64,000 nucleotides of DNA. Origin: Flavobacterium sp. WV_118_3 (GTDB lineage Bacteria; Bacteroidota; Bacteroidia; Flavobacteriales; Flavobacteriaceae). The notes below the pieces were generated by a model that was given only the letters and a program-made list of their open reading frames with translations, ran no database searches and had not been told where the DNA came from. The translations under genes and the position numbers were made by a program. How positions within the stretch are numbered: position 1 is the first letter of the stretch; every line of letters starts with the position of its first letter. Location of the stretch: positions 1,550,001 through 1,614,000 of the forward strand of contig NZ_CP156060.1 in NCBI RefSeq assembly GCF_039778605.1. Direction: 5' to 3'. Positions 25,534 to 33,144 of the stretch are shown one piece after another.

Positions 25534-25950
25534 ATGAGTTATCTACTACTACTACTCACGTTGTTTTCCTATACGACACGGAAGCAACAAAATCCATTGG
25601 TTAACACCCGGTGGGAATATAAAGTCAATGAGGACTGCATAAACTATGTTTATTTTAAAGAAAACAATGATTATGAAGACTATAATTGTGAAATAACGTA
25701 TCCTTTTTCTGGGAAATATGAATTTAAAAAAGATACTATTTATCTTATCGAAATCGATTTTATATCCGATTTACCTGAAAATACAAAAAAAGACATTAAA
25801 AGCCGAATGAAGGGCATCATCCAAAATGATCAGTTAAAATTTTTTGACAGGGAAGATTTTATCGATGAAAAATGGGTAAAACCTAAACTAAATCCTATTC
25901 CGGAAATTTTCTATAAAAAGGTAAACCATGAAAAAAAAATTAAAAAATAG
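25534..25950 (+). CDS. C7: copy of C4
   Basis: 138 residues, identical to C4, from ATG 25534. It overlaps B4 in the same manner, so the overlap predates the duplication. Confidence 0.6.
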   Translation: MSYLLLLLTLFSYTTRKQQNPLVNTRWEYKVNEDCINYVYFKENNDYEDYNCEITYPFSGKYEFKKDTIYLIEIDFISDLPENTKKDIKSRMKGIIQNDQLKFFDREDFIDEKWVKPKLNPIPEIFYKKVNHEKKIKK

Positions 25951-26341
25951 TTGGTTGTTATTGTGTTTTATAAGTCTGTCATGTACGATTTATAAGCATC
26001 CTAATCAAGAGTTGATAAACACAAAATGGTCGTATGATTTTGGTTATAAAGATGATGAATTAGTAAGCTACGTTTTATTTAAAGATACTAAGAATTATAG
26101 CTTTTATAATGGCGAAAATGGTGATATCACAATTGGCACCTATTTCTATAAAAATGACACCATACACTTTTATCAGGAATGTAGCATTTTTGATGAAGAT
26201 TTTCCGGAAAACTCAAGGCATCGACAAGGGAAAATGGAATATAAAATGCTTATTAGAAATAAGAATCAATTAGGTTTTATGGAACTATGGGATAACGATG
26301 CTCAAAAATGGAAAGAAGATTACTTCTTTACAAAAGAATAA
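25928..26341 (+). CDS. B4: copy of B3
   Basis: 137 residues, identical to B3, and also followed by ATAACGTCATG and a palindrome. The duplicated block ends shortly downstream near 26417, where the leader allele changes from CATAAATCAATT to CATAAAACGATT ahead of tox7. Confidence 0.6.
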   Translation: MKKKLKNSWLLLCFISLSCTIYKHPNQELINTKWSYDFGYKDDELVSYVLFKDTKNYSFYNGENGDITIGTYFYKNDTIHFYQECSIFDEDFPENSRHRQGKMEYKMLIRNKNQLGFMELWDNDAQKWKEDYFFTKE

Positions 26342-26354
26342 ATAACGTCATGGA

Positions 26355-26388
26355 ACACCTGACAGGTTTCTAAAATCTGTCAGATGTG
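26355..26388. repeat. dispersed palindromic repeat, copy 5
   Basis: Same sequence and placement as the copy at 23264-23297 (part of the duplicated block). Confidence 0.75.
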
Positions 26389-26448
26389 AAATAGTTTCCC
26401 AAACAACATTCCCTCATAAAACGATTATTAATTTTTAAATCTTATTTT

Positions 26449-27198
26449 ATGAGCACAAAATTAGTATTACCTATCCTTTTTGCCTTACTATTCGTATCCT
26501 GTGAAGTCGATCCGTTTGAGGAAACTTCTGGCAAAACATTGGAAATCGGTTCGCTTTCTAAAATGAAGGCTCCCCATACATGTAAGGACGAAGAACATTG
26601 GGTGGAGGCCGAAGACGGAACTATTTACTGGGATGAAAACGCGACTTCACAGGGTACAACCAAACCCGGAGAAACTTATTTGGGTGCCAATGTTCTGGTG
26701 GGAACTCATAACCGGGATTCCAACCTGAACGAACCGATTAACAGCGCCAGATTTCAACTGTACCTTGAAAAAAATAAGAATGGCTCATCAGCAGAGATCA
26801 TGGGAAATACCGTCCCTGCCGATGTAAAAAAGTATGGAACTTTGGCCGAAGGGTTATATCCGGCCAAACATACTATTTATAAAAATGATGGGGCCTTATT
26901 AATTAATGGTGGACGTAATCTACCAACTGTAAACGGGAATCCCAATAACCCCAAAAATTATTATGACGATGGATCCTTAAAACCAAGCTCGGAACATGTT
27001 TTAGATCAGGTATTATTTCATAAAGGAAATTACAAAAGAGAATCATTATCTACATATCCAGATAAACATGGAAATGTACTTCCTATTTCAGCTGGATGTC
27101 AGACGGGTGGATCTGGTAGAGGAAGTTTACCTCTCTATAGAGATTTTATAAAAGAAGCTGAGGGATTTGAAGGAAATTACTATTTAAGAAAAACTTAA
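26449..27198 (+). CDS. tox7: lipoprotein toxin candidate, type I
   Basis: 249 residues. Lipobox Cys 18, EVDPFEE, LEIGSLSKMKAPHTCKDEE, GETYLG at 79, LFHKGN (His 191), ISAGCQTGGSG (Cys 217). Closest to tox1 (differences mainly in PAKHTIYKND and NYYDDGSLKPSSEH). B5 starts 10 bases after the stop in the same arrangement as tox1-B1. Confidence 0.7.
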   Translation: MSTKLVLPILFALLFVSCEVDPFEETSGKTLEIGSLSKMKAPHTCKDEEHWVEAEDGTIYWDENATSQGTTKPGETYLGANVLVGTHNRDSNLNEPINSARFQLYLEKNKNGSSAEIMGNTVPADVKKYGTLAEGLYPAKHTIYKNDGALLINGGRNLPTVNGNPNNPKNYYDDGSLKPSSEHVLDQVLFHKGNYKRESLSTYPDKHGNVLPISAGCQTGGSGRGSLPLYRDFIKEAEGFEGNYYLRKT

Positions 27199-27208
27199 AA
27201 AATAAATC

Positions 27209-27619
27209 ATGAAAAAAAACTTAAAAAATAGTTGTTGGTTATTTTGTTTTATATGTCTGTCATGTGCGATTTATAAGCATCCTAATCAAAAATTGGCAAA
27301 TACAAAATGGTCTTATGATTTTGGTTATAATGATGGAGAATCAAACTATGTTTTATTTGAAAATCTAAAAAACTATAGCTTTTATAATGCAGAAACAGGA
27401 GATACTACAATTGGCACTTACTTCTATAAAAATGACACTATAAACTTCAATCAGGAATGTAGCATTTTTGATGAAGATTTTCCGGAAAACTCAAGGCATC
27501 GACAAGGGAAAATGGAATATAAAATGCTTATTAGAAATAAGAATCAATTAGGTTTTATGGAACTATGGAATAACAATACTCAAAAATGGAAAGAAGATTA
27601 TTTTTTTACAAAAGAATAA
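27209..27619 (+). CDS. B5: small lipoprotein, presumed immunity to tox7
   Basis: 136 residues, close to B1 (lipobox ICLSC; NTKWSYDFGYNDGESNYVL; TIGTYFYKNDTINFNQECS). The close match of both members of tox1-B1 and tox7-B5 indicates that toxin and partner move and evolve together. Confidence 0.65.
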   Translation: MKKNLKNSCWLFCFICLSCAIYKHPNQKLANTKWSYDFGYNDGESNYVLFENLKNYSFYNAETGDTTIGTYFYKNDTINFNQECSIFDEDFPENSRHRQGKMEYKMLIRNKNQLGFMELWNNNTQKWKEDYFFTKE

Positions 27620-27627
27620 ATAACGTC

Positions 27628-28044
27628 ATGAATTATCTATTACTATTATTCACCCTGTTTTCCTATACGACACAGGAACAACAAAATCCATTGGTTAACA
27701 CCAAATGGGAATATACAGTCGCCGAAGGATGTGTGAATTATATTCTCTTTAGAGCAAACGGCATTTATGAAAATTATAGTTGTGAAATAGACTATCCTTT
27801 TTCCGGTACATACGAACTAAAAGGAGGTATTATATATTTTGTCGAAATAGATTTAGCGTCTAATTTACCTGGAGAAACAAACAAAGTTGTCAAAAATCGA
27901 ATGAAAGGTCGTGTCGAGAATAACAAACTACGTTTTTTTGATCTGGAAGATTTTGTCGATGGAAAATGGGTAAAACCTAAACAAGATTCTATCCCGGAAA
28001 TTTTCTATAAAAAGGTAGATCATGAAAAAAATTTTAAAAAATAA
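27628..28044 (+). CDS. C8: orphan immunity-like protein, runs into B6
   Basis: 138 residues from ATG 27628 (signal MNYLLLLFTLFSYTTQ). C4-type second half (ETNKVVKNRMKGRVENNK, GKWVKPKQDSIPEIFYKKV) but with its own middle YELKGGIIYFVEIDLASNLP. Its stop lies within B6 (overlap 23 bases), as for C4-B3. No toxin of its own. Confidence 0.58.
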   Translation: MNYLLLLFTLFSYTTQEQQNPLVNTKWEYTVAEGCVNYILFRANGIYENYSCEIDYPFSGTYELKGGIIYFVEIDLASNLPGETNKVVKNRMKGRVENNKLRFFDLEDFVDGKWVKPKQDSIPEIFYKKVDHEKNFKK

Positions 28045-28429
28045 TTGGTGGTTATTGTGCTTTATAAGTCTGTCGTGCGCTGTTTCTAAAAACTCTAATA
28101 AAGAACTAGCAAATACAAAGTGGAGTTATGATTTTGGACATGATGGAGTTATCAGTTACTTTAAATTTGAAGATAAAAAGAATTATATTTTTTTTGAAGC
28201 TGAGACAGGAGTCTCGACTTTCGGTACTTATATTTTTAATAAAGACACAATATATATTGATCAAAAATATGGTGATTGTGATCATGAATTTCCGGAAAAC
28301 CCTCAGCATATAGCTGGTGAAAAAAAATACCAGATGCTTATTCGAAATAAGAATCAATTAGGTTTTATGGAACTATGGGATAACGATACTCAAAAATGGA
28401 AAGAAGATTATTTCTTTACAAAAGAATAA
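28022..28429 (+). CDS. B6: orphan small lipoprotein, near copy of B2
   Basis: 135 residues, matches B2 almost throughout (NTKWSYDFGHDGVISYFKF, GTYIFNKDTIYIDQKYGDC) but ends like B3 (FMELWDNDTQKWKEDYFF). A hybrid formed by exchange inside family B. Followed by a palindrome instead of a C gene. Confidence 0.6.
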   Translation: MKKILKNNWWLLCFISLSCAVSKNSNKELANTKWSYDFGHDGVISYFKFEDKKNYIFFEAETGVSTFGTYIFNKDTIYIDQKYGDCDHEFPENPQHIAGEKKYQMLIRNKNQLGFMELWDNDTQKWKEDYFFTKE

Positions 28430-28442
28430 ATAACGTCATGGA

Positions 28443-28476
28443 ACACCTGACAGGTTTCTAAAATCTGTCAGATGTG
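28443..28476. repeat. dispersed palindromic repeat, copy 6
   Basis: Same arms as the copy at 23264-23297, again beginning right after ATAACGTCATG downstream of a B gene. Confidence 0.75.
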
Positions 28477-28536
28477 AAATAGTTTCCCAAACAACACTCC
28501 CTCATAAAACGATTATTCATTTTTAAATCTTATTTT

Positions 28537-29256
28537 ATGAGAACAAAATTAGTATTACCTATCTTTTTGGCCTTACTATTCGTATCCTGTGAAGTCGATC
28601 CGTATGAGGAAACTTCCGGCAAAACACTGAACGTCGGTTCGCTTTCTAAAATGAAGGCTCCCCATACATGTAAGGACGAAGAACATTGGGTGGAGGCCGA
28701 AAATGGAACCATTTACTGGGACGAAAACGCGACCTCACAAGGTACAACCAAACCCGGAGAAACCTATTTGGGTGCTACTTATAATGGATTATCAATATCC
28801 AAATACAAAACACATACTGTAAATGGTGTCGGTGTAGAAATAAAAGCAGGGTATAGTAATCGCTCCAAAAGCGATTCAGAAGTCCGGTGGATTCAAACTA
28901 TTAGAACCAACGATCCATTAGGCGGTGCTTCTTCTCCCTATAACGATCCGCAGCCGGCAGACGATTCTAAACCCTTTTATTGGACAGATACAGAATTACC
29001 TAATTATAAAAATAAAGAAGGGCAAAATTTAATATTTTATGACAGACCAACAAGGAGCGGTTCACAAAACGGAATTAAATGGGAAGGAGAACTTTCAACA
29101 GTCATTAACAAGGGAAATGAATATAAACCTGCTGTTACTATAAGATATGGATTTGAAACAAAAGAAGGAGTAGCTGTACCTTTACCAATAGAAATCAATT
29201 CTCCTTCAAGTTTTCAAGACAAAACTATTGCAGCTTATAATAAAACTTTACCATAA
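28537..29256 (+). CDS. tox8: lipoprotein with a different, unrecognised C-terminal domain
   Basis: 239 residues. Shared N-terminal part (MRTKLVLPIFLALLFVSC, EVDPYEE, GETYLG at 79), then an unrelated domain with no H...SxGC motif: ATYNGLSISKYKTHTVNG, VRWIQTIRTNDPLGG, DDSKPFYWTDTELPNYKN, LIFYDRPTRSG and IRYGFETKEGVAVPLP. The FYWTDTELP and FYDRPTR motifs look like a structured domain I cannot name. Sharing a fixed front and a changed end is the main evidence for a polymorphic toxin. Its downstream partner (D) is also unlike B and C. Confidence 0.65.
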   Translation: MRTKLVLPIFLALLFVSCEVDPYEETSGKTLNVGSLSKMKAPHTCKDEEHWVEAENGTIYWDENATSQGTTKPGETYLGATYNGLSISKYKTHTVNGVGVEIKAGYSNRSKSDSEVRWIQTIRTNDPLGGASSPYNDPQPADDSKPFYWTDTELPNYKNKEGQNLIFYDRPTRSGSQNGIKWEGELSTVINKGNEYKPAVTIRYGFETKEGVAVPLPIEINSPSSFQDKTIAAYNKTLP

Positions 29257-29281
29257 GCTATAGAACTTAAAAATATAAAAA

Positions 29282-29716
29282 ATGAAAAAATATACTATTT
29301 ACATATTCTTAGTTATTTCCCTGACTTCTCCGACCTGTATATCGCAAGTTATTATTTATGAACCTATTGGGATAATGGATAAGTCACTTGCGAAAATATA
29401 TATTCAGACTGTATGCAATACTGATAATATGACAAATGAGTTACAAAAATGTTTTGTTTTAGATACTTATAGTCTAAAATCGATAGCACAATCTATTTTA
29501 AAACAGCAACATACAAATCCTGATACTTTTAACTCTGCAACTGAATACCCCTTTGGTTCCTATATTGTTACCCTTATATCAAACGGAAGAAAAAAACAGC
29601 TTCTCTTATCAAATAAAAAAACGAGTCATCTTTTTTTTAAACAACAACTAGCTATACTCCCGAAAAACAGCAATCTATACTCTGAAATACAGCTAATTAT
29701 AAACAGATTAAAATAA
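29282..29716 (+). CDS. D: small exported protein, presumed immunity to tox8
   Basis: 144 residues with a signal peptide (MKKYTIYIFLVISLTSPTC, possible lipobox TSPTC or cleavage after ISQ). Contains VIIYEPIGIMDKSLAKIYIQ, SYIVTLISNGRKKQLLLSNK and SEIQLIINRLK; no known family recognised. It begins 25 bases after tox8 and is found nowhere else in the window, so it is probably specific to the unique tox8 domain. Confidence 0.55.
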   Translation: MKKYTIYIFLVISLTSPTCISQVIIYEPIGIMDKSLAKIYIQTVCNTDNMTNELQKCFVLDTYSLKSIAQSILKQQHTNPDTFNSATEYPFGSYIVTLISNGRKKQLLLSNKKTSHLFFKQQLAILPKNSNLYSEIQLIINRLK

Positions 29717-29794
29717 TCCAAAGAAAGGTTTATGACTGAATAAAAAGCTATCATCTCCCTCATAAAACGATTATTAATTTAAAATCACAATTTT

Positions 29795-30559
29795 ATGAGC
29801 ACAAAATTAGTATTACCTATCCTTTTTGCCCTGCTATTCGTATCCTGTGAGGTCGATCCGTTTGAGGAAACTTCCGGCAAAACATTGGACGTCGGTTCGC
29901 TTTCTAAAATGAAGGCTCCCCATACATGTAAGGACGAAGAACATTGGGTGGAGGCCGCAGACGGAACCATTTACTGGGATGAAAACGCGACTTCACAGGA
30001 CACAACCAAACCCGGAGAAACCTATTTGGGAGAAGCCGTAATTCTTTTTAACGGGAGTGTAAATGAAAAACCAGGTACAGAAAATAATCTTTTCGGAGAA
30101 GATGCAAAACTTGCAAAAGCAAAAGTCTATGGTCCATCCGGAACAAATGATATTAAAAATTACGACGGTTTTACTATGGGATCCGACAACAAAAAATTTG
30201 GCGCTATTGCAGATGGTAGATACCAATTTAACTATGATGATCGTGGAAAATCAGGTAAATTACAATCACATTGGGCTGTAGAAAACAGAGGTAATATTCC
30301 TGCTTTAAACGGTTACAATCCAAATCCGAACGCATCTACTAACAGAGAATTTAAAAACGGAATTTTTATCCATACCTCAAATAAAAACGGTTTCGCAGGA
30401 ACGTATAACAATGGGAAAAATGGTATTAGTGAAGGCTGCTTATTGATTGTACCGAGTATATATGATACAGAAGGTATCTCAATAAATAATGGCTGGGATC
30501 AGTTCAACCAGCAACTACAAGGTGTAAAAGAAGGAACACTTCAAGTAATTCGAAAATAA
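29795..30559 (+). CDS. tox9: lipoprotein toxin candidate, distinct L,D-transpeptidase-like domain
   Basis: 254 residues. Shared front to GETYLG (79), then a C-terminal domain with its own sequence: VILFNGSVNEKPG, KVYGPSGTND, FGAIADGRYQF, HWAVENRGNIPALNG, and the catalytic-type motifs IFIHTSNKNG (His 193) and GISEGCLLI (Cys 215). The spacing (22 residues) and SxGCL form resemble YkuD and DUF5675-like cysteine enzymes. So it has the same presumed chemistry as types I and II but a separate lineage. E follows 1 base downstream. Confidence 0.68.
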   Translation: MSTKLVLPILFALLFVSCEVDPFEETSGKTLDVGSLSKMKAPHTCKDEEHWVEAADGTIYWDENATSQDTTKPGETYLGEAVILFNGSVNEKPGTENNLFGEDAKLAKAKVYGPSGTNDIKNYDGFTMGSDNKKFGAIADGRYQFNYDDRGKSGKLQSHWAVENRGNIPALNGYNPNPNASTNREFKNGIFIHTSNKNGFAGTYNNGKNGISEGCLLIVPSIYDTEGISINNGWDQFNQQLQGVKEGTLQVIRK

Positions 30560-30560
30560 T

Positions 30561-31070
30561 ATGAAAATACTTTCTTTTTTACTAGTACTACTTGCTTCAC
30601 AAAATAGTGTGAGTCAAATTCAGGATTGCCAATGTAATGGGTTTCTTATTCCTGATCAAAAACAAATTCCGCTTTACAATAACAATAATACACAAACAAT
30701 ACTCTATACTATTAAAAACGATCCCTTCAATGAGGTGTATTATAATTTTTCAATTACAAAACATAAAAAAGGTTATCTAAGGGTAATCCCCTTTTCTATC
30801 AATGATAGTTTAAAAAAATCGGGGTGGATTAAAAATAAAAATGTGGGTATATATTCTGCTGCATATAATAGAATATTGTATTTATATGCTGATTCTAATA
30901 GCCAAAGTAATGTTTTATACAGCATTAAAGAATATTTTCCCGAACCTTTAACGATACTGTCATGCTCCGGAAAATGGTTGTATGTCGAAATGACTCTGAA
31001 AAATAAATGCTACAGGGGATGGATGGCTCCAGAAGACCAATGCTCCAATGTTTATACTACTTGTAATTAA
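30561..31070 (+). CDS. E: exported protein with SH3-like C-terminus, presumed immunity to tox9
   Basis: 169 residues. Signal peptide MKILSFLLVLLASQNSVSQ. Two parts: strands 20-95 (FLIPDQKQIPLYNN, KGYLRVIPFSIND) and 100-165 with LYLYADSNSQSNVLYSIKEY ... WLYVEMTLKNKCYRGWMAPE, which resembles a bacterial SH3 domain (a fold that often binds peptidoglycan). Several Cys (DCQCNG, DQCSNVYTTCN) could make periplasmic disulfides. One base from tox9, so translationally linked; immunity inferred from position. Confidence 0.58.
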   Translation: MKILSFLLVLLASQNSVSQIQDCQCNGFLIPDQKQIPLYNNNNTQTILYTIKNDPFNEVYYNFSITKHKKGYLRVIPFSINDSLKKSGWIKNKNVGIYSAAYNRILYLYADSNSQSNVLYSIKEYFPEPLTILSCSGKWLYVEMTLKNKCYRGWMAPEDQCSNVYTTCN

Positions 31071-31135
31071 AACTTTTGAAAGCCCCATCATATGTTTCCC
31101 TCATAAATCAATTATTAATTTTTAAATCTTATTTT

Positions 31136-31882
31136 ATGAGAATACAACTATTGGCAATTCTTTTTGCCTTACTATTCGTATCCTGCGAGGTCGATCCGTT
31201 TGAGGAAACTTCCGGCAAAACATTGGACGTCGGTTCGCTTTCTAAAATGAAGGCTCCCCATACATTTAAGGACGAAGAACATTGGGTGGAGGCCGCAGAC
31301 GGAACCATTTACTGGGATGAAAACGCGACTTCACAGGACACAACCAAACCCGGAGAAACCTATTTGGGTGTCAATGTTCTGGTGGGAACTCATAACCGGG
31401 ATTCCAACCTGAACGAACCGATTAACAGTGCCAAATTTGAACTGTATCTTGAAAAAAACAAGAATGACTCATCTGCTGAGATTATGGGCAATACCGTCCC
31501 GGCTGATGTACAGAAATATGGAACTTTGGCAGAAGGGTTATATCCGGCAAAATATACTATTTATAAAAATGATGGCGCCTTATTAATTAATGGTGGACGT
31601 AATTTACCAACTGTAAACGGTAATCCTAATAATCCTAAAAATTATTATAACGATAGATCGTTAAAACCTAGCTCGGAACATGTTATAGATCAGGTATTAT
31701 TTCATAAAGGGAATTACGGAAGAGAATCATTATATACACATCCTGATGAACATGGAAATGTATTTCCTATTTCAGCCGGCTGTCAGACAGGTGGATCAGG
31801 CAAAGGAAGTTTACCGGTTTATAACGATTTTATAAAAGAAGCTGAGGGATTTGAAGGAAATTACTATTTAAGAAAACCTTAA
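31136..31882 (+). CDS. tox10: lipoprotein toxin candidate, type I
   Basis: 248 residues from ATG 31136 (the MRIQLLAILFALLFVSC signal allele, Cys 17, with the CATAAATCAATT leader). Type I domain with LFHKGN (His 190) and ISAGCQTGGSG (Cys 216). One conserved Cys of the linker is replaced (APHTFKDEEHW instead of APHTCKDEEHW), showing that it is not essential. B7 follows after 10 bases. Confidence 0.7.
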   Translation: MRIQLLAILFALLFVSCEVDPFEETSGKTLDVGSLSKMKAPHTFKDEEHWVEAADGTIYWDENATSQDTTKPGETYLGVNVLVGTHNRDSNLNEPINSAKFELYLEKNKNDSSAEIMGNTVPADVQKYGTLAEGLYPAKYTIYKNDGALLINGGRNLPTVNGNPNNPKNYYNDRSLKPSSEHVIDQVLFHKGNYGRESLYTHPDEHGNVFPISAGCQTGGSGKGSLPVYNDFIKEAEGFEGNYYLRKP

Positions 31883-31892
31883 TGCATAAATC

Positions 31893-32300
31893 ATGAAAGA
31901 ATTTGTCAAAAGAACAATACTGTTATTTTGCTTTGTATGTACGGCTTGTTCTGTTTCTAAAAGTCATATTGAAAAACTAGTGAACACTAAGTGGAGTTAT
32001 AATTTTGGTCATGATGACGTTAAAAGCTTCTTTGTATTTAATGATATAGAAAACTATAAATTTTACAATGCAGAAACAGGAGATACCATCATAGGAACGT
32101 ACTTTTTAAAAAAAGACACGGTTCACTTCAACCAAAAATATGGCGTTTTTGACCATGAATTTCCGGAAAACTCGCATCATCGGATGGGTTCAAAAAAATA
32201 TAAGATGATTATTAAAAATAAAAATCAATTAGGCTATATCCGATTATGGGATAACGATACTCAAAAATGGAAAGAGGATTATTTTTTTACAAAAGAATAA
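31893..32300 (+). CDS. B7: small lipoprotein, presumed immunity to tox10
   Basis: 135 residues, the most diverged B protein: lipobox CTACS (signal MKEFVKRTILLFCFVCTAC), NTKWSYNFGHDDVKSFFVF, GTYFLKKDTVHFNQKYGVF, KKYKMIIKNKNQLGYIRLW. Still ends EDYFFTKE. Followed by ATAACGTTATG and a palindrome in place of a C gene. Confidence 0.62.
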   Translation: MKEFVKRTILLFCFVCTACSVSKSHIEKLVNTKWSYNFGHDDVKSFFVFNDIENYKFYNAETGDTIIGTYFLKKDTVHFNQKYGVFDHEFPENSHHRMGSKKYKMIIKNKNQLGYIRLWDNDTQKWKEDYFFTKE

Positions 32301-32313
32301 ATAACGTTATGGA

Positions 32314-32347
32314 ACACCAAACAGGTTTTTAAAACCTGTCTGGTGTG
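32314..32347. repeat. dispersed palindromic repeat, variant copy 7
   Basis: ACACCAAACAGGTTT / AAACCTGTCTGGTGTG, a sequence variant of the palindrome with near-complete pairing, after B7. Confidence 0.75.
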
Positions 32348-32407
32348 AAATAGTTTCCCAAACAACATTCCCTCATAAATCAATTATTAATTTTTAAATC
32401 TTATTTT

Positions 32408-33121
32408 ATGAGAATACAACTATTGGCAATTCTTTTTGCCTTACTATTTGTATCCTGTGAAGTCGATCCGTATGAGGAAACTTCCGGCAAAATATTGGAA
32501 GTTGGTTCGCTTTCTAAAAAAAAGCTTTCCAATGAATTTATAGACGGACAGCATTGGGTGGAAGCCGAAAACGGAACTATTTATTGGGACGAAAATGCAA
32601 CCTCACAAGGCACGACCAAAACCGGGGAAACATATTTGGGCCCAAATGTACTGGTGGGAACACATAACCGAGATTCCAACTTAAACGAACCCATAAACAG
32701 TGCCAAATTCGAACTGTATCTTGAAAGCAATAAGAACGGTTCTTCTGCGGAGATTATGGGCAATACCGTCCCATCTGATGTAAATAAATATGGAACATTA
32801 GCAGAGGGCTTGTATCCAGCCAATGCTCAGGGACGAGGAGGTTATATCGCACGAGGACGAGAAGATTTAGCAATTCTTATTAATGGAGGTGGATCTGTCC
32901 CTACTGCTCCGGGCAGTCCAAAAGATCATATGACACAAATATTCTTTCATGCAGGGAATCAGTATCAAGAGTCTTTATATGATTCTAATAAAAATCCATA
33001 TTCTGCTGGTTGCCAGACAAGCGGTTGTGGTCCAGAATCACGTCCTTTACACAATGACTTTATGAATACTGCAGGGCCTGAGTTTGAAGGCTCCTACTAC
33101 TTACGTCCCAGTCCTAATTAG
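32408..33121 (+). CDS. tox11: lipoprotein toxin candidate, type II
   Basis: 237 residues. Signal allele MRIQLLAIL (Cys 17); front variant KKKLSNEFIDGQHW as in tox3; type II second half AQGRGGYIARGREDLAILING, FFHAGN (His 181), YSAGCQTSGCG (Cys 202), ending SYYLRPSPN. It retains the full-length form of which tox4 and tox6 are deletions and of which 24555-24608 is a remnant. C9 follows after 23 bases. Confidence 0.7.
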   Translation: MRIQLLAILFALLFVSCEVDPYEETSGKILEVGSLSKKKLSNEFIDGQHWVEAENGTIYWDENATSQGTTKTGETYLGPNVLVGTHNRDSNLNEPINSAKFELYLESNKNGSSAEIMGNTVPSDVNKYGTLAEGLYPANAQGRGGYIARGREDLAILINGGGSVPTAPGSPKDHMTQIFFHAGNQYQESLYDSNKNPYSAGCQTSGCGPESRPLHNDFMNTAGPEFEGSYYLRPSPN

Positions 33122-33144
33122 AAATCTACTTAATACGATTCGTC

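Noticed and set aside
17447..30000. Repeated minus-strand frames of about 61 codons opposite the tox gene fronts
   Set aside because: They recur only because the nucleotide sequence of the tox front is conserved; they have no start context or conserved protein pattern of their own, and lie antisense to real genes.
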